From Alphaproteobacteria bacterium (GTDB lineage Bacteria > Pseudomonadota > Alphaproteobacteria > UBA6615), in the NCBI GenBank assembly GCA_022449545.1, contig JAKUPN010000001.1:124001-188000 (forward strand): a DNA stretch of 64,000 nucleotides. The letters are read 5' to 3'. Below the pieces are notes generated by a model. That model saw only the letters and a program-made list of their open reading frames with translations. It was not told the DNA's origin and searched no databases. Of this stretch, positions 1 through 10,028 are shown in pieces (position 1 is the stretch's first letter; each line of letters starts with the position of its first letter). Both the position numbers and the translations under genes were made by a program.

Positions 1-1059
1 AGAAAAGTCTGGTTCAAATCTTACCATTCGCGTTCGAGTTCTCGGATTTTCGTCAGGTATAACTGCATATACTGATGCTTTATAATAAATTTTCCCATTG
101 AATGTTAATTGTAGAGTTTGACCAGGTTTAAGTTTTCCTAGTTTTGTGCGAGGAACCTCGGCCTCAACCATAACACTTTTGTCGTTAATTAAACCCAAAA
201 CTGGGTTACCTACTTTCAAAAATGCCCCTACCTCGGTATATTTTGTACTTACTACACCAGGATAAGGTGAGCGAATCTGACTGTCTTTTAGATTAATTAT
301 TGAACGTCTTAACTGTGCTCGAGCCTGAAGTAATTGTGCAGCTGTTTCATCCACTTTACTTTTTTGTTTTACCACCTCCTGAATAACCTCTAAGTATTTT
401 GCCTGAGAGAAAGAAGATGACTTTCGAATAACTTTTAATCGGTTTAGCTCTAGGCTGCGTTTCTCAAAATCTGCTTTTGCACTATCAAGCCTCGCAATTT
501 GCTGTGAAACAATGGCCTCGTTTCGATCACGTTCAACTAATAAAACTTCGGTATCCAGCTCAGCTAGTAATTGGCCCGTTTTAACTCGGTCTCCAACTCC
601 AACATAAATCTTTTTTACAGGGCCACTAATCCGTGTTGCTACAGGCCCAAACTCATTAGACACAACACGGCCTAAAATTGGTACAGTTTGGGTCATAACC
701 TCCTCTATTACTGCATCAACAACTACATTAGCTATTGGACCACCTTTATTTTGTTTCTTTCCAGCACCACCACGAAAAAAGTTGAATAACTCCGTGCCAT
801 TAAGGGAACCATTTTTATCCTTATCAATCACATCGAAGTTTGAGCTTACTGGCCCTCTAGCTTCATTGCGCTCAATTAAATTATTATTATTTTTATCTAG
901 AATTTTTGCCATTGCAGACAATTTTCTAACTTCCTGGGCATCTAATACATAGGAATCATTTAAACCAGATTCAGAAACGAAAAAAACTAAAAAGCTGATT
1001 AAAATAATTCCAATTTTAATAAATGTTGTTTTCAATTTTTTTCCTAATATTTTATTCAT
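1..1059 (-). CDS. RND efflux periplasmic adaptor (HlyD/AcrA-like) with N-terminal EF-hand pair, 3' end off window
   Basis: The frame opens at ATG 1059 and stays open to base 1 (353 codons), so the C-terminus lies outside the window. Seen: a short cytoplasmic start, a hydrophobic segment at residues 13-28 (signal anchor), then two 12-residue EF-hand loops, DKNNNNLIERNE at 55-66 and DKDKNGSLNGTE at 79-90, each with acidic or Asn ligands at 1, 3 and 5 and Glu at 12. After a Gly/Lys linker comes a normal adaptor: a biotinyl-lipoyl-like half around GPVKKIYVGVGDRVKTGQLLA, a long helical hairpin, the second lipoyl half (IRSPYPGVVSTKYTEVG) and the beta-barrel start. Family role: links an inner-membrane RND pump to an outer-membrane channel. 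The pump gene should lie beyond base 1. Calcium binding is inferred from the loops. Confidence 0.85.
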   Translation of the reverse strand, partial: MNKILGKKLKTTFIKIGIILISFLVFFVSESGLNDSYVLDAQEVRKLSAMAKILDKNNNNLIERNEARGPVSSNFDVIDKDKNGSLNGTELFNFFRGGAGKKQNKGGPIANVVVDAVIEEVMTQTVPILGRVVSNEFGPVATRISGPVKKIYVGVGDRVKTGQLLAELDTEVLLVERDRNEAIVSQQIARLDSAKADFEKRSLELNRLKVIRKSSSFSQAKYLEVIQEVVKQKSKVDETAAQLLQARAQLRRSIINLKDSQIRSPYPGVVSTKYTEVGAFLKVGNPVLGLINDKSVMVEAEVPRTKLGKLKPGQTLQLTFNGKIYYKASVYAVIPDENPRTRTRMVRFEPDFS

Positions 1060-1238
1060 GTTTATCAGTAATAATTAAGGAACAAGTGAACTCCACTCCA
1101 AAAAAGATTTTTTTAGTAGATAAAAATAGAATCCTATTTCAAAAAATAGATAATTTTGGCATTATAGGTTTAATAACTATTATTCCTTATATCAATGTAT
1201 AGATATATTTACTTATAAAACTAATTTCAAAAATATAA

Positions 1239-2171
1239 ATGACTACAATTTTATACACGCATCCTGTCTGTCTGGATCACGACACCTCCCCTAACCATCC
1301 CGAATCGGCAAATCGATTAAGGAAAATTCTGGAGGCTTTAGAAACACCAAATTTTGATGGCCTTATTCGAAGAGAATCACCTCTTGCTAGCCTAGAACAA
1401 ATACAAGCTATACACCCCAAGGAACAAGTAAACCTTATTTTTTCTAAAATCCCTTCTTCTGGCTACAGCAAAATTGATGCAGACACTATTGTATCAAAGG
1501 ATTCTAAGGAAGCAGCTTTGAGATCTGCTGGCGCTGTGATTGCAGCAGTTGATTCTGTAATGTCCCAAGAGGCTAATAATGCCTTTTGCGCCATAAGGCC
1601 ACCTGGGCACCATGCAGAGACCAATCAATCTATGGGTTTTTGTCTGTTCAATAATATAGCGATTGGTGCAGACCATGTCATGAAGACTTATGGACTGAAA
1701 AAAGTAGCGGTAATTGACTTTGATGTTCACCATGGTAACGGAACTCAAGAAATATTTTTGAAAAATCCGAACCTGTTTTATGCTTCCACACATCAATCTC
1801 CACTTTATCCAGGAACAGGTAACGTTAAAGAAATAGGATCTAATAAAAATATAATTAATTGTCCTCTACCCCCGGGTTCGGGCTCTAAGGAATTTAGAGA
1901 GGCAATGAATTCATCAATTTTACCATCGTTAGTTGAGTTTGCCCCTGAGTTTCTTTTTATCTCAGCTGGATTCGATGCACATGTCAAAGACCCGTTAGCA
2001 CAGATGGAATTAAATAATGAAGATTTTCGTTGGATCACAGAAAAGTTATGTGAAATAGCTAACAATTGTTGCTTTGGTCGCATAGTTTCTGCCTTAGAGG
2101 GTGGGTATGATTTAACCGCTTTAGCTGAAGCAACAGCGGAACATGTGGAAACCTTAATGGCAGCATCTTAA
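1239..2171 (+). CDS. Histone deacetylase-superfamily (class II/AcuC-like) amidohydrolase
   Basis: Zinc-dependent deacetylase of 310 aa, normal length for bacterial class II HDAC-like proteins. Visible motifs: RPPGHHA at 120-126 (catalytic His pair), DFDVHHGNGTQ at 160-170 (zinc ligands Asp162 and His164), FDAH at 245-248 (third ligand Asp246) and EGGYDL with catalytic Tyr290. The family removes acetyl groups from lysines, polyamines or other amides. The substrate cannot be read from sequence. It lies directly upstream of xseB-ispA-dxs on the same strand, an order seen in many alphaproteobacteria, and may be cotranscribed with them. The start has no clear Shine-Dalgarno sequence. The upstream 180 bases are very AT-rich and hold the divergent promoters of this gene and the efflux adaptor. 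Confidence 0.9.
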   Translation: MTTILYTHPVCLDHDTSPNHPESANRLRKILEALETPNFDGLIRRESPLASLEQIQAIHPKEQVNLIFSKIPSSGYSKIDADTIVSKDSKEAALRSAGAVIAAVDSVMSQEANNAFCAIRPPGHHAETNQSMGFCLFNNIAIGADHVMKTYGLKKVAVIDFDVHHGNGTQEIFLKNPNLFYASTHQSPLYPGTGNVKEIGSNKNIINCPLPPGSGSKEFREAMNSSILPSLVEFAPEFLFISAGFDAHVKDPLAQMELNNEDFRWITEKLCEIANNCCFGRIVSALEGGYDLTALAEATAEHVETLMAAS

Positions 2172-2226
2172 GCTTGACCCTAAACCTTACAGAGCTAAAC
2201 TCATCTAAGACAAAATGGAGAGCCCA

Positions 2227-2490
2227 ATGATGGCTAGTAAAAAAAATAAAGAAATTCCTGAAGAAATTTCCTCATTGTCTTTTGAGAAGGCTCTTAGTCA
2301 GCTTGAAGACATCGTTAGACAGCTAGAGGGAGGAGAAAAAGACCTGGAAGAGTCATTGGATGCATATGAGAGAGGGGCTCTACTGAAAGCTCATTGCGAG
2401 GACAAACTTAAAAAAGCTCAATTGAGGGTTGAGAAAATATCTTTATCCTCTAACGGAGAACCAGAGTTAAGCCCAGTTGAGGTAGACTAA
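2227..2490 (+). CDS. xseB: Exodeoxyribonuclease VII small subunit
   Basis: Small subunit of exonuclease VII, which with XseA degrades single-stranded DNA to acid-soluble oligonucleotides. The core matches the family: [20 protein letters not shown] followed by [11 protein letters not shown] and a C-terminal helix. An ATG at 2215 would give 91 aa. GGAGAG at 2217-2222 lies inside that extension and is correctly spaced for ATG 2227 (or the adjacent ATG 2230), so I choose 2227 (87 aa). It sits seven bases before ispA and is probably translated from the same message. xseA is not in the window. Confidence 0.9.
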   Translation: MMASKKNKEIPEEISSLSFEKALSQLEDIVRQLEGGEKDLEESLDAYERGALLKAHCEDKLKKAQLRVEKISLSSNGEPELSPVEVD

Positions 2491-2496
2491 GTTGAA

Positions 2497-3387
2497 ATGG
2501 CATCTTATCTACCTAGCGCAATCAGCGAAGTTGCTTCCTCAGTCGATAAAGTTATAGAAGCTGTGATGACGCCATCGGACGCGGTGGCCTCGGAACTTTG
2601 GGAAGCAATGCGATATGCTTCACTTTCTGGCGGCAAGAGATTACGTCCATTTTTTGTCGTGCAGTTTGCCTCATTATGCGGAGTTGAGCAGAAACATTCT
2701 CTAAGGACTGCTGCAGCCGTCGAGATGATTCATTCATACTCATTGGTGCACGACGACTTACCAGCAATGGATGACGATGATATTAGACGAGGCAAACCCA
2801 CCGTGCACAAGAAATATGATGAAGCAACCGCGATACTTGCTGGGGATGCCCTTCAATCTCTAGCTTTTGAGTTACTATCTGAGCCAATTACACATCCTTC
2901 TCCTAGTGTAAGGTGTGAACTAATATATGGTTTAGCTAAAGCCAGCGGAGGAACGGGAATGGCTGGCGGCCAAATGCTTGACCTTAACGCACATAAAAAA
3001 GACTGGAATAAAAAACTCGTAAATGACCTGCAATTAATGAAGACTGCTGCATTATTCGGTTTCGCCTGTGAAGCAGGAGCAATTCTTGGAGAATCTTCAA
3101 CTGAAGAAAAAAATACTCTAAAAAAATTTGGTGTTAATTTTGGCTTAGCTTTTCAAATAACGGATGATTTACTAGATATAACAGGCAATGAGCGTCTAGC
3201 AGGTAAAGCCTTGGGAAAAGATGAAGCGAAAGGAAAAGCAACTTTTGTGGAGCTAGATGGAATTGATGGAGCACTTAAAAACGCTGCGAAATTTTGCCAC
3301 AACGCTATGGAAATACTAGACTTATATGGCGATAATGCGGAAGTATTGCGTGATATAGTGCGTGGGGTTATTGGTCGCCAAATATAA
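2497..3387 (+). CDS. ispA: Farnesyl/geranyl diphosphate synthase
   Basis: Short-chain trans-prenyltransferase, 296 aa, condensing IPP with DMAPP/GPP to give FPP for quinones, undecaprenyl-P and hopanoids. Both aspartate-rich motifs are visible: HDDLPAMDDDD at about 85-95 and DDLLD near 222, plus GGKRLRP at 45-51 and the GMAGGQMLDL helix. It follows xseB by six bases and precedes dxs, which makes the upstream precursor, so the operon couples precursor supply with chain elongation. GAGG at 2479-2482 is rather far (14 bases) from the ATG, but no better in-frame start exists. Confidence 0.95.
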   Translation: MASYLPSAISEVASSVDKVIEAVMTPSDAVASELWEAMRYASLSGGKRLRPFFVVQFASLCGVEQKHSLRTAAAVEMIHSYSLVHDDLPAMDDDDIRRGKPTVHKKYDEATAILAGDALQSLAFELLSEPITHPSPSVRCELIYGLAKASGGTGMAGGQMLDLNAHKKDWNKKLVNDLQLMKTAALFGFACEAGAILGESSTEEKNTLKKFGVNFGLAFQITDDLLDITGNERLAGKALGKDEAKGKATFVELDGIDGALKNAAKFCHNAMEILDLYGDNAEVLRDIVRGVIGRQI

Positions 3388-3388
3388 A

Positions 3389-3404
3389 ATGGGCCAAAGC
3401 CCAT
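3389..3404 (+). other. Small hairpin between ispA and dxs
   Basis: ATGGGC-CAAA-GCCCAT forms a perfect six-base-pair stem with a four-base loop, lying between the ispA stop and the dxs Shine-Dalgarno (AGGATAGG, 3413-3420). No T-tract follows, so it is not a terminator. It may shape mRNA decay or translation of dxs. Structure is seen in sequence; function is inference. Confidence 0.4.
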
Positions 3405-3423
3405 AATCATATAGGATAGGCTT

Positions 3424-5346
3424 TTGGATAACAAAATAAGTACGCCACTCTTGGACACGGTGAACACACCATCCGATTTGAGAAAACTAAAGCCTGAAGA
3501 ATTAAAACAGGTTGCAGATGAGCTACGTCAAGAAACAATAGATGCCGTTTCTATTACTGGCGGTCATCTGGGCGCAGGACTCGGTGTGGTTGAACTAACT
3601 GTTGTCTTACACTACGTATTCAATACTCCTGATGATAGACTCATTTGGGACGTTAGCCATCAAACGTATCCCCACAAAATAATTACAGGGCGCCGCAACA
3701 AAATCCGCACTCTTCGTCAAGGCGGAGGACTTTCCGGTTTTACTCGCAGAATAGAAAGTGAGTTTGATCCTTTTGGCGCTGCACATAGTTCGACCTCCAT
3801 TTCTGCGGGTTTGGGGATGGCTATAGCCAGAGATTTATCTGGTGCCTCTAACAACGTTATTAGTGTGATTGGGGATGGAGCAATGAGCGCCGGCATGGCA
3901 TATGAAGCAATGAACAATGCCGGCTCAATGAGTAGTCGACTGGTCGTTGTATTAAATGATAATGATATGTCGATAGCACCGGCGGTTGGAGCGTTTAGCG
4001 CATACCTATCGCGCCTGATCTCTTCTAAGGGATATCGATCTCTTCGAAAGGCGGCCAAAGAAGTCGCCAATCATCTCCCAAAGGGACTAGAACAAGTTGC
4101 GCGGCGAGCTGAAGAGCATGCTCGAGGTTTTGTAACCGGTGGAACTTTGTTTGAAGAGATGGGTTTCTATTATATAGGTCCTATTGATGGACATAATATT
4201 GACCATCTATTGCCTGTATTTCGTAATGTACGTGATAGTAAACAAACTGGTCCAGTCTTAGTTCATGTAGTAACACAAAAGGGGAAAGGTTTTGAGTCAA
4301 ACCGTGGCGCGGGAGAAAAATACCATAGTGTCGCCAAATTTGACCTTGTCACAGGCACACAGGCAAAAGCACAACCAAAAGCCCCTAGTTATACAAGTGT
4401 CTTTTCAGACTGTTTAATAAAAGAAGCTGAAGCTGATAAAAAAATTATTGCTATTACTGCAGCAATGCCCTCAGGAACTGGTCTAGATAAATTTAAAGAA
4501 AGATTTCCAGATAGGTGTTTTGATGTTGGTATTGCGGAACAACATGCAGTAACTTTTTCAGCTGGTCTAGCAGCTGAGGGATATAAACCCTTTGCAACTA
4601 TATACTCAACTTTTTTGCAACGAGCATATGACCAAATTATACACGATGTCGCCATACAAGAACTTCCTGTGAGATTTGCGATCGATCGTGCTGGACTAGT
4701 TGGCGCTGACGGCGCAACTCATCATGGATCGTTCGACATTACATACTTAGGATGCCTGCCAGGGTTTGTATTAATGGCGCCGGCTGATGAGGTAGAACTA
4801 ATGAACATGATCGCAACCGCTGTGTGTATAGACGATAGACCTTCAGCATTTCGATATCCAAGAGGAGAAGGACAAGGTGGTAGCTTACCCGCTAAAGGTA
4901 AAGTTTTAGAAATTGGAAAAGGTAGAATTATTCTCGAGGGTACTACCGTTGCAATCTTATCATATGGAGCTAGACTAGCAGAGTGCCTGAAGGCAGCTAA
5001 TGAACTAGCCACTCGTGGACTATCTATTACTGTAGCTGATGCTCGTTTTGCTAAACCGCTAGACTTGGAGTTATTACGTCGATTAGGTCAGGAACATGAG
5101 GTTCTAATAACAGTTGAAGAAGGTTCGATCGGCGGCTTTGCAAGCCAGGTGATGACCAGCCTAGCTAGTCAAAACATGCTGGGAAATGGATTGAAAATAA
5201 AGCCTATGACCATACCAGATATATTTATTGACCATGACACTCCTTCTAAACAATACTCACATAGTGGTCTTATAGCTACAAGCATAGTTAAAAATGCATT
5301 GAGTGCTTTAGGTCGTGACTACGAAGAACTCACTGTTAGAGCTTGA
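3424..5346 (+). CDS. dxs: 1-deoxy-D-xylulose-5-phosphate synthase
   Basis: TPP-dependent synthase joining pyruvate and glyceraldehyde-3-phosphate to DXP, the first step of the MEP isoprenoid pathway (also feeding thiamine and pyridoxal). 640 aa, full length. Visible: [11 protein letters not shown] near residue 78, the TPP/Mg motif [18 protein letters not shown] ending in NDND, GKGF before the pyrimidine domain, and [10 protein letters not shown] in the central domain. The start is TTG at 3424 with AGGATAGG just upstream; no in-frame ATG sits closer. It shares the operon with ispA and is followed by tlyA, a common alphaproteobacterial order. Confidence 0.97.
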   Translation: MDNKISTPLLDTVNTPSDLRKLKPEELKQVADELRQETIDAVSITGGHLGAGLGVVELTVVLHYVFNTPDDRLIWDVSHQTYPHKIITGRRNKIRTLRQGGGLSGFTRRIESEFDPFGAAHSSTSISAGLGMAIARDLSGASNNVISVIGDGAMSAGMAYEAMNNAGSMSSRLVVVLNDNDMSIAPAVGAFSAYLSRLISSKGYRSLRKAAKEVANHLPKGLEQVARRAEEHARGFVTGGTLFEEMGFYYIGPIDGHNIDHLLPVFRNVRDSKQTGPVLVHVVTQKGKGFESNRGAGEKYHSVAKFDLVTGTQAKAQPKAPSYTSVFSDCLIKEAEADKKIIAITAAMPSGTGLDKFKERFPDRCFDVGIAEQHAVTFSAGLAAEGYKPFATIYSTFLQRAYDQIIHDVAIQELPVRFAIDRAGLVGADGATHHGSFDITYLGCLPGFVLMAPADEVELMNMIATAVCIDDRPSAFRYPRGEGQGGSLPAKGKVLEIGKGRIILEGTTVAILSYGARLAECLKAANELATRGLSITVADARFAKPLDLELLRRLGQEHEVLITVEEGSIGGFASQVMTSLASQNMLGNGLKIKPMTIPDIFIDHDTPSKQYSHSGLIATSIVKNALSALGRDYEELTVRA

Positions 5347-5395
5347 TTTTTGAGACTAGATTCAGAGCATAAATTGACGCCTGAAGTTGAAAATC

Positions 5396-6163
5396 ATGAA
5401 AAAATTCACTCAAACGAGCAAACATCGTATCAGAGCCGATTTAGCACTAGTAGAAAGAGGGCTCGCCAAAAATCGTAGTCGTGCACAAGCATTAATTCTT
5501 GCAGGAAAAGTTTTTTCTGGAGAGCAGAGGATTAATAAAGCAGGTATATCGATACAAAAAGACATGCCTTTAGAAATCAGGGAACAAGATCATCCATGGG
5601 TAAGTCGGGGAGGAGTTAAACTTAACCATGCATTAAATCAGTTTCAAATAAACGTAGACGATAAAATTTGTTTAGATATCGGTTCTTCTACCGGAGGTTT
5701 TACACAAGTTTTGTTAAGTCGTGGAGCATTAAAAGTGTATTCAGTTGATGTAGGGCATGGGCAACTGGACTGGAAACTTCGTAATAATAAGCGAGTTATT
5801 GTACTTGAAAAAACAAACGCACGTTATTTGTCTATAAAAAAAATTCCCGAGCAAATTGACTTAATTGTCTGTGATGCAAGCTTCATAGGGTTGGAGACCT
5901 TATTACCTTCTGCTTTAAGTCTTGCCTCTCCGCATGCTATTTTATCCGCACTAATTAAACCCCAGTTTGAGGCTGGAAGAGACCAAATAGGCAAGGGAGG
6001 AATTGTCAGAAACCCAGAAGTGCATGAAGCAGTTTGTAAAAGAATCTCAACTTGGATAAATAGTTTACCCGAATGGAGGTCATTAAATATTATCGAAAGT
6101 CCTATAGCCGGAGCAGAAGGAAACAAAGAGTTTTTTATACATGCTCAACGAATAAAAATTTGA
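5396..6163 (+). CDS. tlyA: TlyA family rRNA (cytidine-2'-O)-methyltransferase
   Basis: Probable 2'-O-methyltransferase for 16S/23S rRNA (formerly hemolysin A). Seen: an N-terminal S4 RNA-binding domain (RADLALVERGLAKNRSRAQA) and an FtsJ/RrmJ-like SAM domain with DIGSSTGGFTQVLLSRGA and KPQFEAG. A TTG at 5387 would add three residues, but GAAG at 5383-5386 is spaced for ATG 5396, giving 255 aa. Its stop TGA overlaps the next start in TGATG, so the downstream RNA methyltransferase is translationally coupled. TlyA proteins were once called hemolysins. The rRNA role is family knowledge. Confidence 0.9.
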   Translation: MKKFTQTSKHRIRADLALVERGLAKNRSRAQALILAGKVFSGEQRINKAGISIQKDMPLEIREQDHPWVSRGGVKLNHALNQFQINVDDKICLDIGSSTGGFTQVLLSRGALKVYSVDVGHGQLDWKLRNNKRVIVLEKTNARYLSIKKIPEQIDLIVCDASFIGLETLLPSALSLASPHAILSALIKPQFEAGRDQIGKGGIVRNPEVHEAVCKRISTWINSLPEWRSLNIIESPIAGAEGNKEFFIHAQRIKI

Positions 6164-7503
6164 TGAAAAAACCCCAAAAATATTTAGAAATATCAATTGA
6201 ACACCTTGGAGAAAAAGGAGACGGCATAGCCTTAACAACTGAAGGACAAATTTTTGTTCCGATGACACTGCCTGGCGAAAAAGCACGCATCAGATTAGAA
6301 ACGTCTACTAATAGCGGCAAGAAAATTGATTTATTAGAAATAATTGAAAAATCCAAGGATCGCATAGCTCCCCATTGCAAATATTTTGGTGCCTGCGGAG
6401 GTTGTGTTATTCAACATCTATCCGTTGGGCCCTACCTTCAATGGAAACGAGCCATAATTGAAAAGGCTCTAAATAATAAAAGAATTTTTAGCAATTTTAT
6501 TCAGCCTACAATACCCACCCATTCTAATGGCAGACGCAGAACTGAGCTAACTGCCATCAAAACAAAAACTAATAGTAATAAGTTGTCCTTCGGTTACAGT
6601 GAGCGCTCAAGTCATAATATTATTAATATAATAGAATGCCCAATATTAAGTCCCACATTAAATAGGGTTATTCAGCCTCTAAAGATTGTAATAGAAAAAA
6701 TTCTGGAGCCAGGATCATCCTGGAAGATTATGCTTACCGAAACAGCAGTCGGAATCGATATGCTAATAAGCACGAAAAATAATCCCAAGCCGCATCACTT
6801 AAGTGGGCTTTCTAACTTTGCTATAAACCACGATCTCGCTCGAATCTCTTGGAAATCAAAGAATAAAAGAACGGAACCCATATACCAAGAAAGAGTTCCA
6901 ACAATAGACTTTGATGGAATTTCAGTCGTACTTCCACCAGGTTCATTTTTACAGACTAGTGTACAATCTCAAAGAATCATGACCTCTTTAGTTATTGAAT
7001 ATACCGGAGAAATAACAGCACATAAAAAAGTAGCTGATCTTTTTTCGGGACTAGGTACTTTTACGTTACCTCTTGCCAAAAGAGGTGCTCAAGTACATTC
7101 AATTGATATTTCTGGAGAGACACTCGAAAATCTTTTAGCGGCAAGTGGTATGGCTGGTTTCAGTGGACGAGTAACGACTGAAAAGCGCAATTTAATGAAG
7201 TACCCACTTTCACCGGCGGAACTTGCCTTTTATGAAATAGTAATTTTTGACCCCCCTCGCGCAGGTGCAGAGGCGTTAGCAAAAAATCTAGCTATTTCCA
7301 AGGTTCCAATAATTATTGCCGTTTCTTGTAATCCCAAAACTTTTGCAAGAGACGCAGATATCCTTATATCTGGAGGATACGAAATGGCAGACGTAACGCC
7401 TTTAGACCAATTTGTTTTTAGTAACCAAATTGAATTATTGGCTAGATTTCAGTATAAACAACCGGGGAAACATAGGATGAATAATCATCCTGTCAGATCT
7501 TAA
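6163..7503 (+). CDS. Class I SAM-dependent RNA uracil-5-methyltransferase (RlmD/TrmA family)
   Basis: A 5-methyluridine methyltransferase of the RumA/RlmCD/TrmA family, 446 aa from ATG 6163. Domains in order: TRAM RNA-binding domain (residues 1-60), a [4Fe-4S] cysteine set (HCKYFGACGGC plus IECPIL), and the SAM domain with DLFSGLGTFTLPLA, FDPPRAGA and the catalytic cysteine motif VSCNPKTFARD. The target uridine (23S rRNA or tRNA) cannot be assigned. The frame is open upstream to 6073, but the coupled TGATG junction with tlyA and the TRAM domain position argue for 6163. Confidence 0.9.
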   Translation: MKKPQKYLEISIEHLGEKGDGIALTTEGQIFVPMTLPGEKARIRLETSTNSGKKIDLLEIIEKSKDRIAPHCKYFGACGGCVIQHLSVGPYLQWKRAIIEKALNNKRIFSNFIQPTIPTHSNGRRRTELTAIKTKTNSNKLSFGYSERSSHNIINIIECPILSPTLNRVIQPLKIVIEKILEPGSSWKIMLTETAVGIDMLISTKNNPKPHHLSGLSNFAINHDLARISWKSKNKRTEPIYQERVPTIDFDGISVVLPPGSFLQTSVQSQRIMTSLVIEYTGEITAHKKVADLFSGLGTFTLPLAKRGAQVHSIDISGETLENLLAASGMAGFSGRVTTEKRNLMKYPLSPAELAFYEIVIFDPPRAGAEALAKNLAISKVPIIIAVSCNPKTFARDADILISGGYEMADVTPLDQFVFSNQIELLARFQYKQPGKHRMNNHPVRS

Positions 7504-7568
7504 ATTCTCCAAATAAACGATATTGCTAAATATTTTCAGTTAGTCTTGTTACCGATAATTAACTATTC

Positions 7569-8198
7569 TCATGAGGTTGATTTATCGACACTCGTGTCTG
7601 GTAGTCGGTTCATACCAAAATAATTTTCGTTAGGAAGCATACCGAGCCCATGCGTCATTCTATTTGTGTAGTTAAAGTACGCGACTGTATCAGTAATATC
7701 GTAAACATCTTCATGAGAAAAACCGACCTTGTATAAAGAGTCTCTATCCTCATCGCCTATGTGCCAAGGTTCAGAAGTCATTTTCCAGGAAAAATCAAGC
7801 ATAGCTCTATGACGTTCTGAGAGGTTAAGCTCCCTATAATTGGTCATTAAAATATCTCCAAACACTGGATCCTCGGATAGCTCCCTTACTGCTTGGCCGT
7901 GTGAAGTAATACAATACACACAGTGATTATGACATGAAACAACAACAGCAATCATTTCACGCTCTAATCGAGATAAACCAGTGTCTTCACTCAACATCAA
8001 TTGATTATATTTACTTATGAAAGTTCTCAGAGATTCCTGACGTAATGCTTTGGCACGTATTACATTAGGAACCAGTCCTAACTTTTCTTCACACAGTTTC
8101 ATATATTTTTGGATATCCTCATCAAGGGAATCAGTCTCAGGAACTGGCAATTTAGAGATTTTTTGTAATTGAGGAAGAGTTTTCGGTGTTTTACTCAT
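7569..8198 (-). CDS. AhpD-like / carboxymuconolactone decarboxylase-family peroxidase-related protein
   Basis: 209 aa all-helical protein with the AhpD-like core: LERE, VSCHNHCVYCITSHG with a CxxC redox pair, followed by FSWKMTSEPW. Members of this uncharacterised peroxidase-related family use the CxxC and a nearby His for alkylhydroperoxidase-type activity. Actual activity is unknown. A 20-residue polar N-terminus precedes the domain. It is read toward the convergent RNA methyltransferase and separated from serA by about 180 bases, so it is probably a single-gene unit. Confidence 0.8.
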   Translation of the reverse strand: MSKTPKTLPQLQKISKLPVPETDSLDEDIQKYMKLCEEKLGLVPNVIRAKALRQESLRTFISKYNQLMLSEDTGLSRLEREMIAVVVSCHNHCVYCITSHGQAVRELSEDPVFGDILMTNYRELNLSERHRAMLDFSWKMTSEPWHIGDEDRDSLYKVGFSHEDVYDITDTVAYFNYTNRMTHGLGMLPNENYFGMNRLPDTSVDKSTS

Positions 8199-8379
8199 AA
8201 TAATAACTCCCTATTAAAGGCTAGTAGTCAAAAGTAGACTTCATTATTCACAGATATATATATAAGACTATTCAACTTCTATAGATCTGCGTCTTCGTAC
8301 CAATTACCTTAGACTTATTACAATGAAAAATAAAATAATCTGTAGTACGCTGATATTACTTCCCTTGGCCAATAAGACT

Positions 8380-9960
8380 TTAATAAAAAGAAAGAGCTTT
8401 TGCTTGCACTACGTTAGGCAGGTCCGCAACTGCTTTTAGTACTTCTGCAGTTACTTCAACATCTACTTCAACTAGGGCTATAGCGTCCCCACCCGGTTTA
8501 GTTCTTCCTAGGTGAAACGAGCCAATGTTAATACCAGCTCTACCCAAAATAGTGCCTAGGCCACCAATCAAACCTGGACGATCATCATTATTCACATATA
8601 GCATATGAGAGCTTAATTCTGCCTCAATCGGCACACCCTTAACATTTACCAACCTGGGCTTATCCTCACTGAATAAAGTCCCCTCAACACTTCTTGTTTG
8701 ATTCTCAGTCGTAATGATTAGTCTAATAAGAGTCTGATAATTGGATTGTCTATCATGACGAACATCAGAAACTTCTATTCCTCTCTGTCCAGCCATGACT
8801 GGAGCACTCACCATGTTAACCCCTTCTAGTAAGGGAGATAAAAGCCCTTTGAGGACAGCTGCATTAAGTGCCTTAGTATTTAGTTCGGTGGCATGGCCTT
8901 CATACTCAATACGCACAGATTTTATACCGGATTCCGTCATTTGACCTGCAAAACTACCTAATTGTTCTGCTAATTTCATATAAGGTTTTAAGCGAGGAGC
9001 ATCTTCTGCGCTGACAGAAGGCATGTTCAATGCATTGGCCACGGCTCCTGTAAGCAAATAATCTGCCATCTGTTCTGCTACCTGGAGGGCTACATTTACC
9101 TGAGCCTCAGTAGTAGAGGCTCCAAGATGAGGGGTACACACTAAATTTGGCGTACCAAAAAGAGAGTTATCCTTAGCCGGCTCAACTTCAAACACATCAA
9201 GAGCAGCACCCGCAACATGTCCTTCTTCAAGGGCAACCTTTAGGTCCTCCTCAACGACCAATCCGCCTCGAGCACAGTTAATTATACGAACCCCCTGTTT
9301 GGTTTTTGAAAGTGCTATCGAATCAATTATACCCTTAGTCTGATCCGTCAATGGTGTATGAAGACTAATAAAGTCAGCTCGTTTTAATAATTTATCAAGA
9401 GTAACCTTTTCAACGCTAATATCTTTTGCATGTTCAGGAGTAAGAAATGGATCATAGGCTATTACTTTCATCCTTAAACCAAGAGCACGTTCTGCCACGA
9501 TCGAGCCAATGTTACCACACCCAATTATACCAAGTGTCTTGCCAGTCACTTCGACACCAATAAACTTTGATTTTTCCCATTTACCAGCCTGAGTTGATAA
9601 GTCTGCCATAGGAATTTGTCGGGCTAACGCCATAATCATAGCAATGGCATGCTCAGCTGTCGTTATGGCGTTGCCAAAAGGAGTGTTCATGACAACAACT
9701 CCGTTTGCAGTAGCTGCCTCTAAATCTACATTATCGACTCCAATGCCGGCACGACCTATAACCTTTAGTTTTTTTGCCGCCGCTAGGACAGTAGATGAGA
9801 CTTTTGTGGCTGACCGGACTGCTAGACCCTCATAATTATTGATACAAGAAATTAGTTCGCTTTCGGATAGCCCAGTACGAACATCGACATCTATACCCCG
9901 ATTGACAAACACCTCTTCGGCAAGAGAGCTCATGGAATCAGAAATTAAGATTTTAACCAT
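8380..9960 (-). CDS. serA: D-3-phosphoglycerate dehydrogenase
   Basis: First enzyme of phosphorylated serine synthesis, oxidising 3-phosphoglycerate with NAD. 526 aa, the long type. Seen: Rossmann GIIGCGNIGS near residue 145, the catalytic Arg/Glu/His segments INCARGG and CTPHLGAST, an intervening ASB domain, and a C-terminal ACT domain (NNDDRPGLIGGLGTILG) that usually binds serine as feedback inhibitor. It lies 68 bases downstream of serC on the same strand and is presumably in the same transcript, under the leader RNA upstream of serC. Confidence 0.97.
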   Translation of the reverse strand: MVKILISDSMSSLAEEVFVNRGIDVDVRTGLSESELISCINNYEGLAVRSATKVSSTVLAAAKKLKVIGRAGIGVDNVDLEAATANGVVVMNTPFGNAITTAEHAIAMIMALARQIPMADLSTQAGKWEKSKFIGVEVTGKTLGIIGCGNIGSIVAERALGLRMKVIAYDPFLTPEHAKDISVEKVTLDKLLKRADFISLHTPLTDQTKGIIDSIALSKTKQGVRIINCARGGLVVEEDLKVALEEGHVAGAALDVFEVEPAKDNSLFGTPNLVCTPHLGASTTEAQVNVALQVAEQMADYLLTGAVANALNMPSVSAEDAPRLKPYMKLAEQLGSFAGQMTESGIKSVRIEYEGHATELNTKALNAAVLKGLLSPLLEGVNMVSAPVMAGQRGIEVSDVRHDRQSNYQTLIRLIITTENQTRSVEGTLFSEDKPRLVNVKGVPIEAELSSHMLYVNNDDRPGLIGGLGTILGRAGINIGSFHLGRTKPGGDAIALVEVDVEVTAEVLKAVADLPNVVQAKALSFY

Positions 9961-10028
9961 TAGCTTTTAACCTCAGGTAGATTATAAGTTCTTTCATATG
10001 ATCAACTTTTCTAGCAATAATTATTAAT

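Noticed and set aside
6073-6162. N-terminal extension of the RlmD/TrmA-family protein inside tlyA
   Set aside because: The TRAM domain starts after the ATG in the TGATG junction; the extension is out-of-frame tlyA sequence.
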